64,000 nucleotides of DNA from Christiangramia forsetii KT0803 (GCF_000060345.1 NC_008571.1:3166501-3230500); one strand, 5' to 3'; positions 7,999 through 17,689 are shown, counted from the stretch's first letter. The notes: generated by a model from the sequence alone, not told the origin. Numbers and translations: made by a program.

Positions 7999-10545
7999 TT
8001 ATTTCTTTTTGGTAGTTTTTTTAGCAGTCTTCTTTGAGGTGGTTTTCTTTGCAGCACTCTTTTTCTTAGCAGTGCTTTTCTTCTTAGCCGGCTTCTTTTT
8101 CTTTGTATTCTTTTCAATGATTGCCTGCACTTCCTCCAGCGTCAATTCATCGGCCTTTGTAGTTTTAGGCAACTCTACCTTTGTTTTGCCTTTAATCACG
8201 TTGAATCTACCCCATCTTGCTTTCTCTACTCGAATCCCTTCTTCTTCCCAGTGCTGTATTAATTTATCACGTTCTTTCTGAAGTTTATCCTCGATAAGCT
8301 GCTCAATATCATTATTTGATAGATTATCAAAATCATACTTTTTGTTCACATTAATGAACATATTATTCCATTTCAAATAAGGACCAAATCTCCCTACTCC
8401 TTTCTGGACCGGCATTTCTTTATACTCATAAATTGGGGCATCTGCCTTCTCTTTTTCCTTCACCAACTCCATCGCCCTTTCAAAATCAACATTTAAAGGA
8501 TCTTCTCCTTTTTCAAGAGAAACAAATTTCTTTCCAAATCTTACATAAGGACCATACCGGCCATTATTCACCTCTACAGCTTCCCCCTTATATTCCCCTA
8601 ATTTCTTCGGAAGCTGGAATAAATCCATAGCTTCCTCATAGGTTAGACTTTCCATATTCTGATCTGGGCTCAGGCTGGCAAATCTCGGCTTTTCCTCATC
8701 TTCTACACTTCCAATTTGAACCATCGGGCCAAATTTCCCTAATCTTACACTTACCGGTTTTCCACTTTCAGGATCCTCCCCCAGAATTCTTTCCCCAACT
8801 TCCCTATCTGCATTTTTAGCAACGTCCTGCACATGAGGATGGAAATCTTTATAAAATTCCTTCATCATTGCCGTCCATTCCTTATTTCCTTCAGCGATAT
8901 TATCAAAGCTTTCTTCAACTTTCGCCGTGAAATTATAATCCAGAATATTAGAGAAATGATTTACCAGAAAATCATTCACCACCATTCCTGTTGCAGTTGG
9001 AACGAGCTTACCCTTGTCACTACCAACGGTTTCGCTTAATTTTTTCTCAGATAACTTATCATTCTTCAGCTTAAACTGAACATAATCTCTTTCTGTCCCA
9101 TCTACTGAACCTTTTTCAATATAGTTTCTACTCTGAACCGTGGAAATTGTTGGAGCATATGTAGAAGGTCTTCCAATACCAAGTTCTTCCAGTTTCTTAA
9201 CTAAAGAGGCTTCAGTATATCTATACGGTGGTCTCGTAAACCTTTCTGTAGCTGTTATAAATTCGTTATTAAGCGGCTGTTGCACTTTTAAAGCAGGCAA
9301 CATTCCGCTTTGCTCTTCGTCTTCTTCATCGCTTCCTTCCAGATATACCTTGAGGAAACCATCAAATTTTAAGACTTCACCATTTGCTGTAAAATGATTG
9401 TCATGCTTATCCGCTTCAATTCTAACATTAGTTCTTTCCAGTTGCGCATCACTCATTTGAGAAGCGATCGCTCGCTTCCAAATTAAATCATATAAACGCT
9501 GCTGATCACGTTCTCCTGAAATTGAATGCTTCTGAAATCCGGTAGGTCGTATAGCCTCGTGAGCTTCCTGGGCACCTTTGGATTTACCTTTAAACTGACG
9601 TGTTTTTGAATATTTATCTCCGTAAGCTTTAAGAATTTCTTCTTTAGCTCCTTTTCTGGCATCTTCAGATAGATTCACACTATCTGTCCTCATATAAGTA
9701 ATATGCCCAGCTTCATATAAACGCTGCGCCAGGGTCATGGTCTTTCCTACTGAAAAATATAATTTTCTCGCTGCTTCCTGTTGAAGCGTTGATGTTGTAA
9801 ATGGAGGCGCCGGATTTTTCTTAGCCGGTTTCGTAGTAAGATCGGCAACTTTAAAATTAGCCCCAATATTATCTTTTAGAAACTTTTCAGCTTCCTCCTT
9901 TGTATCGAAATTCTTTGGAATTTTAGCTTTAAAAGATTTTCCATCTTCCGTAGAGAATTCAGCATCGATCCTATAAGAAGCCTGGGGATCGAAATCTTTA
10001 ATTTCACGCTCTCTTTCTACAATAAGTCGTACGGCTACAGACTGTACCCGACCTGCAGAAAGCCCGCCTTTCACCTTTCTCCAGAGAACCGGGGAAAGTT
10101 CATACCCTACTAATCTATCAAGAACCCGCCTTGCCTGCTGTGCGTTTACAAGGTTATAATCTATATCTCGCGGATTCTCTATTGCACGAAGTATTGCAGA
10201 CTTAGTAATTTCGTGAAATACAATACGTTTGGTCTTTTCTTGTGTTAACTTTAATTCTTCGGCCAAATGCCAGGCAATAGCCTCTCCCTCACGGTCTTCA
10301 TCACTCGCCAGCCATACCATTTCTGCATTCTTAGCAAGCCCTTTAAGCTTTTTGACCACATCCTTCTTATCTTTGGAAACTACATATTTAGGCGTGAAGT
10401 CCCCTTCTGTGTCTACCCCGATTTCTTTAGTGGGTAAATCGGCAATATGCCCAAAACTTGAAGCAACTTTATAGTCGGTTCCAAGAAATTTTTCAATGGT
10501 TTTAGCCTTCGCCGGTGACTCAACAATCACTAAATTCTTCGCCAT
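7999..10545 (-). CDS. topA: DNA topoisomerase I
   Basis: A type IA topoisomerase (848 residues from the chosen start) that relaxes negative supercoils. The Toprim domain begins at NLVIVESPAKAKTIEKFLG; the acidic DxDxD-type patch is SDEDREGEA; the catalytic Tyr is residue 284 in HITYMRTDS. The C-terminal part has no cysteine zinc fingers; it has repeated GRYGPYVRFG, GRFGPYLKWN and GKFGPMVQIG units, then a Lys/Ala/Thr tail of about 40 residues that should bind DNA non-specifically. I start at MAKNLVIVES, since an upstream ATG adding eight residues does not fit the family. It leads the operon with the arginase-like gene. Confidence 0.95.
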   Translation of the reverse strand: MAKNLVIVESPAKAKTIEKFLGTDYKVASSFGHIADLPTKEIGVDTEGDFTPKYVVSKDKKDVVKKLKGLAKNAEMVWLASDEDREGEAIAWHLAEELKLTQEKTKRIVFHEITKSAILRAIENPRDIDYNLVNAQQARRVLDRLVGYELSPVLWRKVKGGLSAGRVQSVAVRLIVEREREIKDFDPQASYRIDAEFSTEDGKSFKAKIPKNFDTKEEAEKFLKDNIGANFKVADLTTKPAKKNPAPPFTTSTLQQEAARKLYFSVGKTMTLAQRLYEAGHITYMRTDSVNLSEDARKGAKEEILKAYGDKYSKTRQFKGKSKGAQEAHEAIRPTGFQKHSISGERDQQRLYDLIWKRAIASQMSDAQLERTNVRIEADKHDNHFTANGEVLKFDGFLKVYLEGSDEEDEEQSGMLPALKVQQPLNNEFITATERFTRPPYRYTEASLVKKLEELGIGRPSTYAPTISTVQSRNYIEKGSVDGTERDYVQFKLKNDKLSEKKLSETVGSDKGKLVPTATGMVVNDFLVNHFSNILDYNFTAKVEESFDNIAEGNKEWTAMMKEFYKDFHPHVQDVAKNADREVGERILGEDPESGKPVSVRLGKFGPMVQIGSVEDEEKPRFASLSPDQNMESLTYEEAMDLFQLPKKLGEYKGEAVEVNNGRYGPYVRFGKKFVSLEKGEDPLNVDFERAMELVKEKEKADAPIYEYKEMPVQKGVGRFGPYLKWNNMFINVNKKYDFDNLSNNDIEQLIEDKLQKERDKLIQHWEEEGIRVEKARWGRFNVIKGKTKVELPKTTKADELTLEEVQAIIEKNTKKKKPAKKKSTAKKKSAAKKTTSKKTAKKTTKKK

Positions 10546-10695
10546 AAATCTGTTGGTTTGTAATTGCAAAAGTATATCAAATTTTTCTTCTGCCCATTAA
10601 ACTTGAACTAAAACCAGAATATCAGGCTTTAAAACACCTGAATATGATGCAATTCTGAAAGATAATTTTCCCAGGTACTACTTAAGAATACTGGT

Positions 10696-11712
10696 TTATT
10701 CAGTAAAATAAAATACCGAAGATGCGCCCGCAAGATCATATTTTAAATCCGGGGCAATATTTCCTGATATGGAAGTAGCATTATTAAAAGCAAGAACGCG
10801 ACCCCCATTATTTAAGGCTTCTGCTACAAAAATTACGTTATAATTAGCATTATAAACTACATTTACCGGATTCCCCAGCAGTGTATTTCCTCCAAAAATC
10901 CTTAACTGATCACTTGCTTCAATAAAACCTCCATTTGTTGCATTATTAAATTTCGCCTCAAAATTCTCGATAATCTGAAGCGCTCCATCTGAAGCGGACT
11001 CTGCCTCACCAATATCCGAAAGTACCATAATCCCCTTATCATAATCCAAACCGTGTGTCCTGATCAAACCCTGAAAACCAACAATTTTATCGGCAGTAAC
11101 TATTCTATTATTGGGATTTGATTCTATAAAATTTTTATACACCGCTACTTTATTAGTTTCATCTACAACCGCATAAAGATCTGAGCCAATAAATTCAAGA
11201 CCCCAAACCTTAAATTTTGTGATCAATATATTTCTAAGTACAAAACCTGATTCGGTTTTAATATACACGAACAGTCTTCCCTCCGGAGTAGTTTCATCTC
11301 CATCTAAATCTGTATTGTCTGAAACTACGTAAAACTGGCCATTTACGGCGAGGTCTCTTGGACTTTCAAGATTTGAAGTTCCAACAACCCCCATTTCCGG
11401 ATCTTTGGTTCCCCCGGCTCCAAGAGCTTTAATATTAAGGTAAGTTTCAATTCTATTGGAAGATCTTGAAATTATAGTAAACGCATCCTCTTCAGGAGAA
11501 AAGAAGAAACCTTCAACATCTGTGGAAGCAACAGAATAATTTGTTTCTACGCCATCGTTAATATCGTACCGACGCACCTGCCCGCTATGAGTAGTAGCAT
11601 ATAATTGCGCGGTATCTGATGTCACTACCTTATTATTTGGATTATCATCATTACCGCAAGACAGCAGTGAGAGCGATAGAATACTAAAAATAAAGAGAGG
11701 TGATTTATTCAA
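10696..11712 (-). CDS. Lipoprotein, probable beta-propeller (function unknown)
   Basis: The lipobox LSLLSCGND puts the acylated Cys at residue 19. The remaining 320 residues show repeating strands of the propeller kind (LYATTHSGQVRRYDIND, LESPRDLAVNGQFYVVSDN, LEFIGSDLYAVVDETNKVAVY, VFVAEALNNGGRVLAFNN), similar to NHL or SMP-30-like propellers. No catalytic residues are recognisable. It is a single gene with gaps on both sides; the cell-surface or periplasmic location follows from the lipobox. Confidence 0.75.
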   Translation of the reverse strand: MNKSPLFIFSILSLSLLSCGNDDNPNNKVVTSDTAQLYATTHSGQVRRYDINDGVETNYSVASTDVEGFFFSPEEDAFTIISRSSNRIETYLNIKALGAGGTKDPEMGVVGTSNLESPRDLAVNGQFYVVSDNTDLDGDETTPEGRLFVYIKTESGFVLRNILITKFKVWGLEFIGSDLYAVVDETNKVAVYKNFIESNPNNRIVTADKIVGFQGLIRTHGLDYDKGIMVLSDIGEAESASDGALQIIENFEAKFNNATNGGFIEASDQLRIFGGNTLLGNPVNVVYNANYNVIFVAEALNNGGRVLAFNNATSISGNIAPDLKYDLAGASSVFYFTE

Positions 11713-11843
11713 AATTATATTTTTTACGAATATATAACGAACAAAATATGATGATAGTTCAGTAGCGTTAAATATCTGTTATTTGAATCTATTTTAACGA
11801 AGAATCAGGAATCTATTTTCCATCTTAATAAAAAAAAAAGAAG

Positions 11844-12569
11844 ATGAAAAAGAAGGTAGCGGTGATTACAGGAGCAAGTAGCGGTATTGGAAAAGCCATC
11901 GCTGAGAAGCTTGCTGAAGAGAAAATGATCGTGGTTTTGGCGAGCCGGAATGTCGAAAAGCTTCACGAAATACAGGCAACACTTTCTTCTGAAAGTATGG
12001 TTCTGGAAATGGATGTAAGCAGCACCGAAAGTGTCACCAAAGGATTTAGTAAGATCATGGAAAAATACAACAGAATAGATCTTCTGGTAAATTCTGCGGG
12101 GATTATGCCTCTTACTTATTTGAAAAATCGTCATCTGGACGAGTGGTTATCTACCATCGAGGTTAATGTAAAAGGTACACTACGCTGTATTTACGCTGCG
12201 CTTCCAGGAATGAAACAACGAAAAGATGGTCATATTGTAAATATTGCCTCTGTAGATGGAAAAGAAATATTCGCAGGTGGAGCGATATACGGAGCCTCCA
12301 AAGCTGCTGTAATCGAATTATCCAGGGCAATGAGAATGGAATTATCTCCGGAATTTAATATTAGAATTACCGCTATAGAACCTGGAACTGTGGCAACAAG
12401 TTTACGAGAAGATATCACCGATGAAGAATTATTGAAGGATAAAAATTATGGCGGTAATGAAGCGAAACTTGAACCGGAAAATATAGCAGACGCAGTTTTT
12501 TATGCGGTTTCTCAACCAGATTCTGTAAATGTAAACGAACTATTAGTTAAGCCAACAGGAAAATCCTGA
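11844..12569 (+). CDS. Short-chain dehydrogenase/reductase (SDR)
   Basis: A classical SDR of 241 residues. The cofactor motif TGASSGIG is at residues 9-16, the NSAG motif (VNSAGIMP) follows, and the catalytic YxxxK is Tyr149/Lys153 with an upstream Ser (NIASVDG). The basic/acidic pattern after the second strand (LASRNVEK) suggests NADP(H). The substrate is unknown; the protein resembles YdfG-like clavaldehyde/serine dehydrogenase annotations. The short membrane-protein gene follows after 30 bases and both appear to end at the hairpin near 12.9 kb. Confidence 0.9.
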   Translation: MKKKVAVITGASSGIGKAIAEKLAEEKMIVVLASRNVEKLHEIQATLSSESMVLEMDVSSTESVTKGFSKIMEKYNRIDLLVNSAGIMPLTYLKNRHLDEWLSTIEVNVKGTLRCIYAALPGMKQRKDGHIVNIASVDGKEIFAGGAIYGASKAAVIELSRAMRMELSPEFNIRITAIEPGTVATSLREDITDEELLKDKNYGGNEAKLEPENIADAVFYAVSQPDSVNVNELLVKPTGKS

Positions 12570-12599
12570 ATTGGAAACAAACACTTTAAAATAAAAATT

Positions 12600-12836
12600 A
12601 TGGGAATAGGACATATTATGAAATTAGGAAGTAAATTCTTACTTAGAGGAGTTATTTACAAATCTGGTAAGAAAGCCGCGATCAAAGGCGGGAAAGTAGG
12701 GATAGGAATATTTTCCGTTCTTTATGCCGGTTATATGGCGTATACACTTTATAGCCTTCGAAAAGAAAGTATTGAAGAACAAAAGCAACTAGATGTAGAC
12801 AGAGGTTGGGATCGTGAGACTGTAAAAGATAATTAA
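12600..12836 (+). CDS. Small membrane protein, function unknown
   Basis: A 78-residue protein with a basic N-terminal half (KSGKKAAIKGGK), one membrane helix (VGIGIFSVLYAGYMAYTLYSL) and a charged C-terminus ending in DRGWDRETVKDN. I do not recognise the family. It starts 30 bases after the SDR stop on the same strand, with a good gap to a strong hairpin downstream, so it is likely co-transcribed with the SDR. Confidence 0.65.
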   Translation: MGIGHIMKLGSKFLLRGVIYKSGKKAAIKGGKVGIGIFSVLYAGYMAYTLYSLRKESIEEQKQLDVDRGWDRETVKDN

Positions 12837-12881
12837 TTGCGATTCACATCGCCCAAAGATTCACTCGTACCAATTTTAGAA

Positions 12882-12925
12882 ATTTCGGTATTCAATTCAT
12901 TATAACGAGAATTGAATACTGAAAT
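12882..12925 (+). terminator. Long hairpin after the SDR / small membrane protein pair
   Basis: A 17-base stem (ATTTCGGTATTCAATTC with GAATTGAATACTGAAAT, one G-T pair) and a 10-base loop, followed by ATTTTAAA. It is 46 bases past the small gene's stop and probably ends that transcript. Confidence 0.6.
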
Positions 12926-13016
12926 ATTTTAAAGACTATTGCCTATAATTACAATAATCCCTGATTTCAGTTTTACTCAGAACGCTGGATGTTAGCATTA
13001 AACTGTAGATTATGCT

Positions 13017-13427
13017 GAATTCGCCTTCTGGGTTGGAGACTGAGAAATTTCAATAAAAGTGATGAAAAGATCGGAGATAATCTGGTTGAAATTCAGAAGA
13101 AAATTGCATTATCAACGAGAATTGGAAAAGCGAAAAGGGGGATCGGGTAAAAGTTATAATTATTATGACCCTCTGGATAATACGTGGGATCAACTTTAGA
13201 TAAGCAACACCGGAAATATCCTTAAATTAAAAGGCCAGGCGAAATTGAACAGAATGGTATTAAAAAGTGGTCCTGCTAATGGTAAGAATGGCCAGTATTA
13301 CAACCAGATTACCTGGACTAAGAACCCTGATGGAAGTGTTACCCAAAACTGGGAAATTTACGACATGGCAGGAAATATCACCAGTAATGCCTTCATTGGT
13401 GAATATAGAAAGAAGGGGAGCGATTAA
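13017..13427 (+). pseudogene. Decayed gene of a secreted protein with an FWxGDW motif (DUF1579-like)
   Basis: Reading in three frames recovers one coherent protein: EFAFWVGDW at 13017-13042, then a shift; NFNKSDEKIGDNLVEIQK up to about 13099, then a shift; NCIINENWKSEKG to about 13138, then a shift in a run of G; SYNYYDPLDNTWDQL followed by a TAG at 13197-13199 where a Trp codon is expected; then the intact end ISNTGNILKLKG .. MVLKSGP .. WEIYDMAGNITSNAF .. to 13427. The FWxGDW start, the YNYYD and the QITW segments fit a family of small secreted Bacteroidota proteins that I recall, related to DUF1579. At least three shifts and one nonsense codon make function unlikely. A 60-residue open frame at 13245 is only the 3' remnant. 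Confidence 0.75.
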
Positions 13428-15466
13428 TCCTTGCTAAAAATATCCCCGGAATTTCCACCGAGACTCTGCCCCGAAGAAGAACTATCTTTATTGAAGTTTT
13501 TAATTCCCTTTTTTAACCAGCTATAATACTCATCGGCATCTGGTTCATAGCCTGAAGGGGCAATTAGCATTTCTTCCTCATGGTCTAAAAGCACATAATA
13601 AGGTTGCGCATTCGCCTTGTATCGAGTGATTTGAAAATCACTCCATTTATTACCTATACTCTCAATTTCCTTTCCGGTGGTCTCAGACACATATTGTTCA
13701 TTTTCCGGTAATTTTCTTTTATCGTCCACATACAAAGAAATCAATACTAGTTCCTCCTTTAGAGTTTGCAATATCTGGGGCTCGCTCCAAACACGTTCTT
13801 CCATTTTTCTACAATTCACACAGGCATGGCCTGTAAAATCGACCAAAATCGGTAGGTCTTTTTCTTTAGCATAAGCCAAACCATCTTCATAATCATGAAA
13901 AGATACGATGTCGTGAGGGCCATATTCGGCTCCATCAGGCAAACCTTCGCCCTCCGAAAATACAGTTCCTACTTTTGAATTCCCTATACCATCAGGTGAT
14001 TCGCTGTATTGAAGTGGTGGTGGAAATCCGCTAATCAATTTTAAGGGAGCACCCCATAAACCTGGAATCAGGTAGATTGTAAAAATCAATACCACCAAGC
14101 CTGTCATTAATCTACCCACTGAAATATGTTCTACTTTTGAATCGTGTGGCAATTGAATTTTTCCGAATAAATAAAGTGCCAGCATCCCGAATATTGCGAT
14201 CCAGATGGCAAGAAATATTTCTCTTTCTAAAATATGGAGCTGTAAAACAAGATCTGCATTAGATAAGAATTTAAATGCCAGGGCCAGTTCCAGGAATCCA
14301 AGTGTAACTTTTACCGTATTTAACCAGCCACCAGATCGTGGTAAAGAATTTAACCAGCCCGGGAAGGCCGCGAAAAGTCCAAAAGGAAGGGCGATTGCCA
14401 GGGAAAAGCCCAACATTCCTATAATTGGTGCGATTCCTCCTTTTGAAGCAGCTTCCACCAGTAAAGTTCCTACGATAGGTCCAGTGCATGAAAATGAAAC
14501 TATTGCCAGTGCAAGAGCCATAAAAAATATTCCTACTAGACCTCCCTTATCTGCCTTTGAATCGATCTTTGTCCCCCAGCTACTAGGTAAAACAATTTCA
14601 AATGCCCCCATGAACGATATTGCGAATATGACTAGAAGCACAAAGAATATTGTATTGAACCAGACATTTGTTGAGAGTGCATTTAATGCATCTGCACCAA
14701 AAATAACGGTCACCAGTGTTCCCAGTAAAACATAGATTACTACGATGGAAATTCCGTAGAAAGTAGCATTTTTTATCCCCGCAGCCCTGGATTTACTTTG
14801 TTTGGTAAAGAAACTTACAGTCATGGGAATCATGGGAAAAACACATGGAGTTAACAATGCCGCGAAACCGGAAAGAAAGGCTACTATAAATATTCCCCAG
14901 AAAGAGCGCTTCTCATCAGGATTGGCTAGTTCAACCTCGCCGGTATTTTCAGGGATCGCTTTAGTCGAATTATTTTCATGAGTGACTACCTCACCCCGAG
15001 CTTCTTCATTAATTACAAACTCAAAATTCTCCGTCTGAAAAATACAGGCTTCATCGTCACATACCTGATATTCAACCTTTGCATTAATGATTCCCAGACT
15101 TGTATCTGTAAGCTTTATCTTCTGAGTGAAAAAAGCATTGTTATTAAAATAGGAAAGATCCATTTCAAAAACGTTATCATATTCTGTGATAGGTTCACTT
15201 TCTTCTGTGTCTCCAAGTAACTCATACTTATCCCCGACCTCCTCGTAGATAAAAACTGTTGGCAAAGCTCCTCCTTCTGGCAAATGTTGAGAATATAAAT
15301 GCCAGTGATCTTCTATAAAAGCACTCATGATAAGTTCGTACTCGTCTTCTGAAATCTTATTTACTTCAGCCTCCCACTCCACAGGATCGTGAATCTGGGC
15401 CTGACCAAAGAAACCGGTGAGTATTACTAAAAAGAAAAGTCCTTTTTTAAGTAGATTATTTAACAT
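13424..15466 (-). CDS. dsbD: Thiol:disulfide interchange protein DsbD-like (cytochrome c biogenesis family)
   Basis: DsbD (680 residues) moves electrons from cytoplasmic thioredoxin across the membrane to periplasmic proteins. After a signal peptide (LFFLVILTGFFGQA) there is an N-terminal domain with the Cys pair VCDDEACI, then eight or so membrane helices with the LTPCVFPMIPMTVSFF and FSCTGPIVGTLL motifs that carry the two membrane cysteines, and a C-terminal thioredoxin domain with HACVNCRKME near residue 550. All three redox pairs are present. The stop overlaps the pseudogene end by four bases in convergent orientation. Confidence 0.92.
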   Translation of the reverse strand: MLNNLLKKGLFFLVILTGFFGQAQIHDPVEWEAEVNKISEDEYELIMSAFIEDHWHLYSQHLPEGGALPTVFIYEEVGDKYELLGDTEESEPITEYDNVFEMDLSYFNNNAFFTQKIKLTDTSLGIINAKVEYQVCDDEACIFQTENFEFVINEEARGEVVTHENNSTKAIPENTGEVELANPDEKRSFWGIFIVAFLSGFAALLTPCVFPMIPMTVSFFTKQSKSRAAGIKNATFYGISIVVIYVLLGTLVTVIFGADALNALSTNVWFNTIFFVLLVIFAISFMGAFEIVLPSSWGTKIDSKADKGGLVGIFFMALALAIVSFSCTGPIVGTLLVEAASKGGIAPIIGMLGFSLAIALPFGLFAAFPGWLNSLPRSGGWLNTVKVTLGFLELALAFKFLSNADLVLQLHILEREIFLAIWIAIFGMLALYLFGKIQLPHDSKVEHISVGRLMTGLVVLIFTIYLIPGLWGAPLKLISGFPPPLQYSESPDGIGNSKVGTVFSEGEGLPDGAEYGPHDIVSFHDYEDGLAYAKEKDLPILVDFTGHACVNCRKMEERVWSEPQILQTLKEELVLISLYVDDKRKLPENEQYVSETTGKEIESIGNKWSDFQITRYKANAQPYYVLLDHEEEMLIAPSGYEPDADEYYSWLKKGIKNFNKDSSSSGQSLGGNSGDIFSKD

Positions 15467-15643
15467 GAAATTGTCTTCCTGAAAGATGAAACTATATTTG
15501 AAACGGTTCCAAATTTAAGGAATTTAAACAATAATCTATTTCCAGATCGCAATGAATGATGTTCCAAAGAAATAGAACATTATTAATCAAAAAGGTAACG
15601 CAAGAAAAATGAAAATTGGAAAGAATATAAGAAACTCGAAAAT

Positions 15644-15790
15644 CTATCTATGCCTAAAATGCTTATCGATTCCTAAATGTACCAGGAGTAAATAAATCGA
15701 AATTAAAACCACGAGCACCGCTAAGACAATTGAAGCGTAGAAAAAGAAATTAACCATAACATCTGATACTTTAGGGACAGACAAAGGCAT
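15644..15790 (-). CDS. Possible 48-residue single-helix membrane protein
   Basis: Starting at MPLSVPKVSD, the frame gives one strong membrane helix (VNFFFYASIVLAVLVVLISIYLLL) and a basic tail HLGIDKHFRHR. The composition is that of a real small membrane protein, but there is no homology evidence and no ribosome-binding signal to judge by. A longer start at 15826 would add 12 polar residues. It may be a real gene upstream of dsbD or chance. Confidence 0.35.
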   Translation of the reverse strand: MPLSVPKVSDVMVNFFFYASIVLAVLVVLISIYLLLVHLGIDKHFRHR

Positions 15791-15911
15791 CGTTTCAGAT
15801 GAAAATGTATTCCAATTATATTTCACAAAAATACTCTGGAAGTAATCAATTGGTTGCTACAAAGCCTTATATTGTTACTGTTTTTCCAATAGCTGTTAAA
15901 TCCCCTAAAAC

Positions 15912-15948
15912 AAAAAAGCCTTCTTCCATCGTATGGAAAAAAGCTTTT
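15912..15948. terminator. Bidirectional hairpin
   Basis: AAAAGC .. TTCCAT CGT ATGGAA .. GCTTTT forms a stem with A and T runs on both sides, so it could stop transcription from either strand. It lies between the small membrane ORF and tRNA-Asp. Confidence 0.45.
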
Positions 15949-16044
15949 CATTGGTTAACCAAAATCCACACAACAAGGATTATAACTCGGTTAACTACAC
16001 ATCCCTGCTTCCAGGGACAAACAACACAACTAATCATTAGTGCC

Positions 16045-16072
16045 AAAAAAAGCCCCCCGAATAGAGGAGCTT
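16045..16072 (-). terminator. Terminator after tRNA-Asp
   Basis: On the minus strand AGCTCCT pairs with GGGGGCT (two G-T pairs) around a short loop and is followed by seven T. It is 14 bases past the tRNA 3' end. Confidence 0.6.
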
Positions 16073-16085
16073 CTTTGCAACTTTG

Positions 16086-16159
16086 CGGTCTGGACGAGAC
16101 TCGAACTCGCGACCCCCTGCGTGACAGGCAGGTATTCTAACCAACTGAACTACCAGACC
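16086..16159 (-). tRNA. tRNA-Asp (GTC)
   Basis: The minus strand folds as a full cloverleaf: acceptor GGTCTGG/CCAGACC, D-arm with AGTTGGTTAGA, anticodon stem CCTGC/GCAGG with loop CTGTCAC giving anticodon GTC, and T-arm GCGAGTTCGAGTCTCGT. The discriminator is G, the identity base for Asp. The CCA end is not encoded. It stands alone and is followed by its own terminator. Confidence 0.95.
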
Positions 16160-16245
16160 GTTGCGTTATTGCGAGGGCAAATATACGCCCCTTTTTAGAT
16201 TCACCAAACCTTTTTTAAAAATTTTTCAAACTAAAATTCAACCTC

Positions 16246-17175
16246 CTATCCAAACTTTTGTTTTTCAAGTAAATAAGCCGTCATAATATTATCAAAATTT
16301 TTATTGATATCTGCCTCGACATACTTTATACGGTATTTAGCGCATTGCATTTTTAGATCGGAAAGATATTTTTGAACCGCTTTTTTATAATTTTCCCTGA
16401 TATTATCTGAATATAGATCCACCTCAGCACCGGTTTCCACATCGGTAAATCTTCGCGGAGTATTTTCGAAATTGAAATTCAGTTCTCTTTTTTCATCCAT
16501 CACATGAAACAAAACCACTTCATGCCGGTTATATTTTAAGTGTCGCAGAGCTTCAAAAAGTTTCTCCTCATCGGCATCGGCCTGGAACATATCGGTAAAA
16601 AGAAATATTAGGGAACGTCTCCTTAATTTTTCGGCGATCTGATGTAAATAAGTATAAGTATCGGTATTAGTTCTTCGACCATTAGCCAATAGTGTCTCAT
16701 CTAGCTTATTTAAAAGCATATGATGATGCCGCTCACTGGACTTCTCTGGCGCGTAAAATTCAAATTCATCACTATATACACTTACGCCCACCGCGTCTCT
16801 CTGTCGCTTTAATATCTCCATAAGACAAGCCGACGCCAATACTGAAAATCCTATTTTATTTAGTGATGTCAGACTCTGTTCCTTAACCGACGGATAATGC
16901 ATCGAAGCCGAATTATCCAGAATAAGGTGACACCTTAAATTGGTTTCTTCTTCGTAGCGTCTCGTATAGAGTTTATCGGTCTTGGCAAACAGCTTCCAGT
17001 CAATATGCCTGGTGCTTTCACCGTTATTATAGATCTTATGTTCGGCAAATTCCGCAGAAAAACCATGAAACGGACTCTTATGAATCCCAGATATATAACC
17101 TTCCACCACCTGTTTCGCCAGGAGGTCGAGGTTTAGAAATCCGCCAGTTTCGTGAAGTTCTTTTTCTATTTTCAT
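16246..17175 (-). CDS. DUF58 domain protein (MoxR-associated, vWA-like)
   Basis: The protein (309 residues) contains the DUF58 core HIDWKLFAKTDKLYTRRYEE, followed by an integrin-type metal motif DNSASM at residues 87-92, so it resembles a von Willebrand A domain. DUF58 proteins usually sit beside a MoxR AAA ATPase and Bat proteins that act in envelope stress or protein maturation; here no such gene is adjacent, unlike the usual bat operon. It has no membrane helix. It is separated from trxA by a terminator and stands alone. Confidence 0.88.
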   Translation of the reverse strand: MKIEKELHETGGFLNLDLLAKQVVEGYISGIHKSPFHGFSAEFAEHKIYNNGESTRHIDWKLFAKTDKLYTRRYEEETNLRCHLILDNSASMHYPSVKEQSLTSLNKIGFSVLASACLMEILKRQRDAVGVSVYSDEFEFYAPEKSSERHHHMLLNKLDETLLANGRRTNTDTYTYLHQIAEKLRRRSLIFLFTDMFQADADEEKLFEALRHLKYNRHEVVLFHVMDEKRELNFNFENTPRRFTDVETGAEVDLYSDNIRENYKKAVQKYLSDLKMQCAKYRIKYVEADINKNFDNIMTAYLLEKQKFG

Positions 17176-17204
17176 AAGAAATATGAAAGTAGCTGTATTT
17201 TATG

Positions 17205-17236
17205 AATAAAAAAAGCCCCGCTATTTGCGAGGCTTT
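17205..17236 (-). terminator. Terminator after trxA
   Basis: On the minus strand AAAGCCTCGC / GCGGGGCTTT form a stem around loop AAATA, followed by seven T. It is 23 bases past the trxA stop. Confidence 0.85.
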
Positions 17237-17258
17237 AATATTTTATAAAAATCAGGTA

Positions 17259-17576
17259 TTACAATAACTGATCAATTGCATCAGCATAGGTTTGTTTTGG
17301 AGCTACTCCAACCTGACGTCCTACTACTTCTCCGTTTTGAAAAACAAGTACCGTAGGGATATTTCTAACACCGTATTTAGCAGCAAATTCCTGGTTTGCA
17401 TCAACGTCTAATTTCCCAACAACAGCTTTCCCTTCATATTCCGTACTAATTTCGTCAATAATTGGTCCAACCATTCTACAAGGTCCGCACCAAGCAGCCC
17501 AAAAATCTACCACTACAGGCTTATCACTTTTAAGTACCTGTTCTTCAAAATTTGCGTCAGTTATTTCAACAGCCAT
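17259..17576 (-). CDS. trxA: Thioredoxin
   Basis: A 105-residue classical thioredoxin with WCGPC at residues 29-33, the cis-Pro segment RNIPTVLVF and the buried Asp in VVVDFWAAW. It reduces disulfides in cytoplasmic proteins and would feed electrons to DsbD. I start at MAVEITDANF; a start at 17624 would add 16 residues that do not belong to the fold. A terminator follows at once. Confidence 0.95.
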   Translation of the reverse strand: MAVEITDANFEEQVLKSDKPVVVDFWAAWCGPCRMVGPIIDEISTEYEGKAVVGKLDVDANQEFAAKYGVRNIPTVLVFQNGEVVGRQVGVAPKQTYADAIDQLL

Positions 17577-17689
17577 AATTATGTTATTTTTTATGTTTTT
17601 AATTTGATTCGTAAAAGTAGTCAATAAAATAAATATTCCTTACACCACCAATATCGCATTTGACTATGAGCATATTGGTTCGTTTTATT

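Noticed and set aside
14205-14735. Frame of 176 residues opposite dsbD
   Set aside because: Antisense of membrane helices with no recognisable domain; dsbD is complete on the other strand.
15799-16140. Open frame of 113 residues on the plus strand
   Set aside because: It runs through the antisense of tRNA-Asp and two terminator hairpins; its end is a translation of the tRNA.
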